From Methylococcales bacterium (GTDB lineage: Bacteria > Pseudomonadota > Gammaproteobacteria > Methylococcales > Methylomonadaceae), in assembly GCA_026398895.1 (NCBI GenBank), contig JAPLRZ010000058.1:1-50078 (forward strand): a DNA stretch of 50,078 nt, written 5' to 3'. The translations under genes and the position numbers were made by a program. Under the pieces are notes generated by a model. That model was not told the DNA's origin. It ran no database searches and saw only the letters and a list, made by a program, of their open reading frames with translations. Position 1 is the first letter of the stretch. Every line of letters begins with the position of its first letter. Of this stretch, positions 43,822 through 50,078 are shown in pieces.

Positions 43822-45150
43822 ATGACCAATCTGCTTTCAGCCGATATTATAGAATCTCTTCTAAATCAACATAAACACTTTAACCACATTTATATTGGTT
43901 ACAGCGGTGGAGTTGATTCGCATGTGTTATTACATTTGTGCGCCTCAGTGCCAAGTCTTAGCGGTAAAATTACTGCTGTTCATGTTCATCATGGCTTGCA
44001 AACAGAGGCCGATTCTTGGGTTGATCATTGTAAAAAAACCGCTGGAATTTTGGAGGTTGATTTTACCGTGTTACACATTGACGCAGAGGCAAACACAGGC
44101 GAAAGCCCTGAAGAGGCGGCAAGAAATGCGCGTTACTCGGCTTTAAAACCTTTACTTAATGTTGATGATATTTTGCTGGTTGCTCAGCATAGAGAAGATC
44201 AGCTTGAAACGGTTCTATTGCAACTATTTAGAGGAGCGGGTTTGCGCGGTTTATCTGGTATTCCAGAGAGTAGTTTTTTTGGGCTAGGCTTGATGTTAAG
44301 ACCTTTGTTAAATACTACAAAACTTGAAATTAATGATTATGCACAAAGCCATAACTTGCAATGGATTGAAGACCCTAGTAATCAAAAAAACGATTATGAT
44401 CGCAATTTTTTACGCAATGTGATTATTCCACTCATAAAACAACGCTGGGAATCGTGTGATAAAACCGTGGCACGGTCGGCAAAACATTGTGCTGAGGCGC
44501 AGGTTATTGTATCCGCTGTGGCTGATGAGTTGTTTTATCCTGTTTTTAGTCGATTAAATAAAACCTTATGTGTCACTCAATTACAATCCCACAAAAGTCC
44601 TAGGCAACAACTGATTATTCGACATTGGTTTCAAAACCTAGGTTTAAGAATGCCAGCACAAGCCTTTGTTGAGCGCATACAAACTGAAGTTATTGGTGCG
44701 CGTGAAGACAGCGATCCAATTCTCGCAGGACAAGGTTTTGTTATCCGCCGTTATCGAGACAGGCTGTATTGTCTAAAACAGGCAGAACAAGAGCCGCTAA
44801 AAGATATGGTTTGGCTCACTAACGAGCCATCTGTCACTTTTGCGACTCACCGACTATTGTCTTATGTTATATCGTCAACAGGCATTTTATTAGACAAGTG
44901 GCAAAAAGCTAAAGTCACGGTAAAATTTCGCAGTGGTGGGGAAAAAATCCGTTTACCCCATCGCAAAGAGCATCATACGCTGAAAAATTTATTTCAAGAA
45001 GCGGGAATTCCACCGTGGGAACGTGAAATGATTCCTCTTATTTACTTGGACAATAAACTGGCTGCGGTTGGTGATTTGTGGATAAGTGCCGACTTTTTTC
45101 ACGAAAAAACCGATGCCTGTATTTGTTTTTCCATACAGAATGACGAATAA
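43822..45150 (+). CDS. tilS: tRNA(Ile)-lysidine synthase
   Basis: 442 residues from ATG 43822, with AAGGA 7 nt upstream. TilS attaches lysine to the CAU-anticodon C34 of tRNA-Ile using ATP, changing its codon reading from AUG to AUA. The PP-loop YSGGVDSHVLLHL is near residues 26-38, followed by VHVHHGLQ and HREDQLETVLLQLFRGAGLRGLSG. The C-terminal domain (TVKFRSGGEKIRLPHRKEHH) is the usual tRNA-binding region. pyrG follows on the same strand after about 80 bp. Confidence 0.95.
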   Translation: MTNLLSADIIESLLNQHKHFNHIYIGYSGGVDSHVLLHLCASVPSLSGKITAVHVHHGLQTEADSWVDHCKKTAGILEVDFTVLHIDAEANTGESPEEAARNARYSALKPLLNVDDILLVAQHREDQLETVLLQLFRGAGLRGLSGIPESSFFGLGLMLRPLLNTTKLEINDYAQSHNLQWIEDPSNQKNDYDRNFLRNVIIPLIKQRWESCDKTVARSAKHCAEAQVIVSAVADELFYPVFSRLNKTLCVTQLQSHKSPRQQLIIRHWFQNLGLRMPAQAFVERIQTEVIGAREDSDPILAGQGFVIRRYRDRLYCLKQAEQEPLKDMVWLTNEPSVTFATHRLLSYVISSTGILLDKWQKAKVTVKFRSGGEKIRLPHRKEHHTLKNLFQEAGIPPWEREMIPLIYLDNKLAAVGDLWISADFFHEKTDACICFSIQNDE

Positions 45151-45199
45151 ATCCTGAAAAGACCATGACGAACAAGGCTCAGTCGATTAAAATGCCTAG

Positions 45200-46870
<1,671 letters not shown>

Positions 46871-46929
46871 TTGGGTGAAGTAGGTCAAATCTGTAAATTA
46901 GATTAAAATCAGATGCTGAAAAACCCTAA

Positions 46930-47236
46930 GCACAGTACGTCATTGATCGCGCCAGTAGCACGCTATTAGCTTATGTCTTTGGCAGACGCAAAGATGACGT
47001 ATTCCAGCAACTGCAATCGTTACGACAATCCTTTAATCTCACGCGATATTATACCGATAACTGGGGGGACTTATGCGCGTCATTTACCCGCAGACCAGCA
47101 TGAGTTAGGCAAAAAAAACACTCAGAAAATAGAACCCAAAAACCTGAATCTGCGGACTTGGGTTAAACGCTTAACTCGAAAAACAATCTGCTTTTCCAAA
47201 GCAACGATCATGCACATTAAACCGCTCTGGCATTAA
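46930..47236 (+). pseudogene. IS1-family transposase (InsB) C-terminal remnant
   Basis: Two frames join into the C-terminal half of an IS1-type InsB: first YVIDRASSTLLAYVFGRRK, FNLTRYYTDNWG, then (shift at a run of six G near 47063) TYARHLPADQHEL, NTQKIEPKNLNLRTWVKRL and TRKTICFSKATIMH. These match the InsB pattern TQRIERHNLNLR...RKSLSFSKSVELH. The N-terminal half and InsA are missing. The 87-codon ORF at 46973-47236 is part of this remnant, not a gene. Confidence 0.85.
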
Positions 47237-47265
47237 TGTATATCACAAGGAACAAGTAAAGACTC

Positions 47266-48927
47266 ATGCGAAACACAGACACAAAACAGCTTCAATTTAT
47301 ATCATTAGCCACACTTAAAACAAAAAATTCTATTTCAAAAGCACTTACATTGCTGAGTTTCTATCGAGACGAGCTACAGTTATTCCTTTTTCTGGGCATT
47401 TATTTAATTGCTTGGACGCTGTTAATGGAATATTTGCCTTCGTCTATGCACGAAGATGACGTTGAGCAGGTTGTGTGGTCGCGGACGTGGCAATGGGGCT
47501 ACTATAAACATCCGCCGTTGCCCTCGTTGTTAATGTATGTGCTAAGTCATCTGTATGGCGGCTCTTCGAGAGGGCTATCGGCATTTGCCGCGCAAGGCTG
47601 TAATGTGGTGGCGTTGATTTATGTGTGGCTATTGGCTAAACAAATTTTACCGCGCAAGCTAGCAATTGTTGCGGTGCTTATCACTTCCTTGATTAGTTAT
47701 TACAACTTTAGGGCAGTCATTTTTAATCATAATACAGTGTCTTTTCCGTTCACTGCCGCGCTGATATATTATTTTTACCGCGCTCTTCACCATCCTGAGC
47801 GACTGTTAACATGGCTATTGCTGGGTATTGCGGGTGGCTTGGCGATGTTAACCAAGTACAGCGTGATTTTGGTATTAGCCAGTTTTTTTGTGTATCTGAT
47901 TTGGCAACAGCACTGGAAAAATCCTTTAGTGACTCGGGGTTTATTGCTCAGTATTGTGGTGTTTGCGTTGATATTTTCGCCAAATCTTATTTGGTTAATG
48001 GAGCATGATTGGCTACCACTTCATTATTTGGATAACCAATTGACGGCTTCGGATGATAGTAGATTAAAATTATTCAGTTATTTTTTTGGTAAGCTAGTTA
48101 TGCGTTGGTGGTATGCGTTACTGGCGGTTTTATTTTTAATCAATATTAGTTCGCGTAAGATTGTGGCAATCAGCATTATAGAATGTTTATCAACCGTCGG
48201 TGGTGAGCAATTTTGTAACCGCCAATCTTACGACACGGATCGCCGTTTTTTGTTAGCAATGCTGTTCATGCCGCTAGCCTTGGCAACTTTACCAATGTTC
48301 ATTAATGGTAGTGCCTTGGATATTAGCTGGGTGAGCGCGTTTTTCTTTCCTGCTGGTATTTTGTTAGTGCATTGTTTTTTTCGTCACTATGATGAAGCAT
48401 CGCTGTTGCAAAACACTAGCCGCTTAGTGTGGGGCTTACAGATTGTGATTTTGCTGGTGTTCTTTGGCGGTGCGGTAGCTTATCCCGCCATGACAGGGCG
48501 TAGTGCGCGAACTAATTATCCCAGTCAAGAATTGGCAAATATGGTATCGACAATCTGGCGCAAACATCAATCACAGCCGCTGACTATTGTGATTGCTGAA
48601 AGTTGGCTAGGCGGTAATGTGTTGCTTCATGCTCGACCTGAACCGATTTTATTAATTGATAACGAGACTATTATCTCGCCTTGGGTTAATCGTGACGATG
48701 TAGCAAGTTGTGGGGCGTTAGTGTTAACAGCTATTGCCGATAAAACGACACCTGTTTATGCAGATTTATTTAAACAAGCGAATGCGACAGGGTCATTTAC
48801 CCTTTTGTGGGGACATCCACCAAGCGGGCAAGTAATCGAGTATGCGTGGGCGATTTTATCACCTGAGTCAAATGCCGCGCACTGTCGATTTACTGCCAAT
48901 ACTGACCCGAATGATTTAAGCTCGTAG
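47266..48927 (+). CDS. GT39/ArnT-like membrane glycosyltransferase
   Basis: 553 residues with about ten to twelve membrane segments and a C-terminal soluble part. The first periplasmic loop carries the acidic pair of the GT39/GT83 fold (MHEDDVEQVVWSR) followed by KHPPLPSLLMY, and later GLAMLTKYSVIL. Such enzymes move a sugar from a lipid-phosphate carrier to lipid A, protein or another acceptor on the periplasmic side. The acceptor is unknown. AAGGAAC lies upstream of the ATG, and an IS1 remnant lies directly upstream. GC content is like the core genes. Confidence 0.88.
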   Translation: MRNTDTKQLQFISLATLKTKNSISKALTLLSFYRDELQLFLFLGIYLIAWTLLMEYLPSSMHEDDVEQVVWSRTWQWGYYKHPPLPSLLMYVLSHLYGGSSRGLSAFAAQGCNVVALIYVWLLAKQILPRKLAIVAVLITSLISYYNFRAVIFNHNTVSFPFTAALIYYFYRALHHPERLLTWLLLGIAGGLAMLTKYSVILVLASFFVYLIWQQHWKNPLVTRGLLLSIVVFALIFSPNLIWLMEHDWLPLHYLDNQLTASDDSRLKLFSYFFGKLVMRWWYALLAVLFLINISSRKIVAISIIECLSTVGGEQFCNRQSYDTDRRFLLAMLFMPLALATLPMFINGSALDISWVSAFFFPAGILLVHCFFRHYDEASLLQNTSRLVWGLQIVILLVFFGGAVAYPAMTGRSARTNYPSQELANMVSTIWRKHQSQPLTIVIAESWLGGNVLLHARPEPILLIDNETIISPWVNRDDVASCGALVLTAIADKTTPVYADLFKQANATGSFTLLWGHPPSGQVIEYAWAILSPESNAAHCRFTANTDPNDLSS

Positions 48928-48962
48928 CACGAACGCCTCATAAACAACCATGCGTAAGTTCT

Positions 48963-49103
48963 TCAAATAATTAAACCAGCCGCCAGCAATACAATCTGAA
49001 TAAAAAAACAAACCGCCTGCCAACGCAATAATCGCCTCGCGCCTTGTACTCGTTCATTCAATGAACGTGTGACTGTGCTTGCGCGGCGCATTTTCCAGCG
49101 CGT
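48963..49103 (-). pseudogene. orphan C-terminal tail fused in frame to the IS630 remnant
   Basis: Continuing in frame from the transposase remnant are about 45 codons ending in ERVQGARRLLRWQAVCFFIQ and a hydrophobic tail then stop. RRLLRWQA plus one hydrophobic helix looks like the first part of an ATP-synthase subunit I (AtpI)-type membrane protein, but the match is short and speculative. Confidence 0.3.
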
Positions 49104-49413
49104 CAAGATTTTTTGTGTAATACCGCATTGTTTTAAACGAACATGAACAGAGGGTATTTTAATGGATACATATTTCGCTATGTTTTCAAGCGTTGCCGAT
49201 GAATACTGTTCAATGTAGTTTACTAAGTCTTCATCGCTACATTTCCTTTTTCTATGCGGTGTTCTAAACTACCAGTCTCTTTATATTGCCTACTCCACGG
49301 ATTTAAGGTGTCTTTGCTTATAGTAAATATCTGGATAATGAGTGGGTTGGAAAATCCTGCTTCATAGCATCTTATGACACACAACTTAGGTCTTCACTGT
49401 AGGCTTTTCTCAT
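49104..49413 (-). pseudogene. IS630-family transposase N-terminal remnant
   Basis: Reading on the minus strand from the ATG at 49413 with two frameshifts gives MRKAYSEDLSC, VIRCYEAGFSNPLIIQIF, TISKDTLNPWSRQYKETGSL, then KCSDEDLVNYIEQYSSATLE, NIAKYVSIKIPSVHVRLKQC and GITQKIL. This is the helix-turn-helix N-terminal half of an IS630-type transposase. The catalytic DDE part is absent. Confidence 0.75.
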
Positions 49414-49830
49414 GGGATATTTGGGCATTTATGGATTATTTTTAAACTAAAATACTATATGGTCTTGCCACCTAGAAAGCTAGTGATAATTAAAAGACAG
49501 TGTTGGGTCAAAAGGTTGAATAGCAAAAGGTGGATACATTTACGCATAGTGGCGCAGACAAAATAGCTTTACCGTTCTTGCTATTGGCTTTAAGAGGTTC
49601 GCAGAAGGCGTGTATCGGTGGGTTATGTAGGCAAGCATATAAGTAAGTGACCATAGGTCTTTTAACAAAATCAAATGCTCACAACTTCATATACCAAACG
49701 GACTTCAAACACTTTGTCATATTAAAAATATGTTAAAAGACTTTTGATCGACTACTTACAGTGCTTTTAAGCAGGGCAGGCTCACCATTTTTGGCAAGAT
49801 GGTGATACTCTACAGCTAACCAGTACAAAA

Positions 49831-49926
49831 CCGTTCGCACTGATCTTGTCGAAGCCTGTCATGAGTTTGCCGAATGTTGTGAATGTGGTTCGACTGTTCG
49901 ACACGCTCACAGCTCACCACGAACGG
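49831..49926. repeat. REP-like repeat family C (copy 6, diverged)
   Basis: Outer arms CCGTTCGCACTGATCTTGTC and ACAGCTCACCACGAACGG, with a diverged centre (GAATGTGGTTCGACTGTTCG). Same orientation as copy 5. Confidence 0.75.
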
Positions 49927-49946
49927 TATTATTTTATTAACTGATG

Positions 49947-50078
49947 TTACGCAGTCCTTAATTTTTGCAATTCTTCATAAGCCAACTGGTTTGCCTTGAT
50001 GAAGAGCTTGGTACGCAATGCAAAATGATTGGTTTTGTGTTTTATCTTCAAGCATTCCAGCTTGAATACTGCATAAAT
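49947..50078 (-). CDS. transposase, C-terminal part (runs off window)
   Basis: The last 43 residues of a minus-strand ORF that continues past the window end: IYAVFKLECLKIKHKTNHFA and LRTKLFIKANQLAYEELQKL then RTA-stop. The basic, His/Asn-containing end resembles C termini of IS transposases; the family cannot be fixed from this piece. No start is visible. Confidence 0.55.
   Translation of the reverse strand: MYAVFKLECLKIKHKTNHFALRTKLFIKANQLAYEELQKLRTA

Larger units (their letters stand above)
48928..49946. other. decayed insertion-sequence region
   Basis: About 1 kb without an intact gene. It holds an IS630-like remnant (49104-49413, minus strand), a short orphan tail (48963-49103) and a REP-like copy (49831-49926). 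The stretch 49414-49830 shows only a motif similar to AAGTAGTC-ATCAAAAG-CTTTAAC, also found at 17788-17815, and nothing coding. Confidence 0.6.

Noticed and set aside
46973..47236. An 87-codon ORF as a small gene
   Set aside because: Its sequence is the C terminus of an IS1 InsB joined after a frameshift; it is a remnant.

Overview
The window looks like a chromosomal segment of a low-to-moderate GC gammaproteobacterium. Many core genes read as gammaproteobacterial (purM, leuCD, rpiA, acs, mtgA, ftsK, tilS, pyrG, nhaD). The dense set of short intergenic repeats and the redox gene content make a Methylococcales-type methanotroph or relative a reasonable guess, but no diagnostic methane-oxidation gene is present, so the order is inference only.

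Layout. 1-7 kb: a dienelactone-hydrolase/low-molecular-weight phosphatase pair, a His-rich membrane protein, a SulP anion transporter fused to STAS and cyclic-nucleotide-binding domains, a small periplasmic protein and purM. 7-21.5 kb: an accessory copper-redox locus, all on the plus strand. It holds two unrelated-looking multicopper oxidases (875 aa, and 1483 aa with fibronectin-type tails), two SCO copper chaperones (one fused to cytochrome c), a small exported protein, an exported FKBP isomerase, and a cytochrome c fused to a periplasmic-binding-protein domain. Both oxidase genes carry a duplicated upstream block: a palindrome, conserved patches and a structured leader resembling a GEMM-I (cyclic dinucleotide) riboswitch. 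21.7-25 kb: a LuxR-type regulator without a LuxI partner and an ABC-2 exporter. 25-35 kb: leuCD, nhaD, an EamA transporter, a 56-residue rubredoxin, rpiA, a YheT-type hydrolase, acs and mtgA. 35-41 kb: a cyclase-FHA protein, a hydrolase/M14 peptidase pair, then an AT-rich 2.4 kb island (KAP-type P-loop NTPase, BrnT-like toxin, BrnA-like antitoxin) bordered by gene fragments and a shared 8-bp direct repeat. 41-49 kb: ftsK, tilS, pyrG, an IS1 remnant and a GT39-type glycosyltransferase. 49-50 kb: decayed insertion sequences.

Functional reading. The 7-21.5 kb genes form a coherent export-and-assembly set: copper delivery (SCO), folding (FKBP), two oxidases and haem electron carriers. This suggests extracytoplasmic oxidation of a metal or organic substrate, with expression tied to a cyclic dinucleotide if the leader assignment is right. 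The larger oxidase resembles the MofA class of putative manganese oxidases; the substrate is not shown by the sequence.

At least six intergenic repeat families are scattered through the window. One is a ~135-bp element with terminal inverted repeats, present twice at 96% identity by eye and flanked by 8-bp direct repeats that are inverted relative to the element between the two copies.
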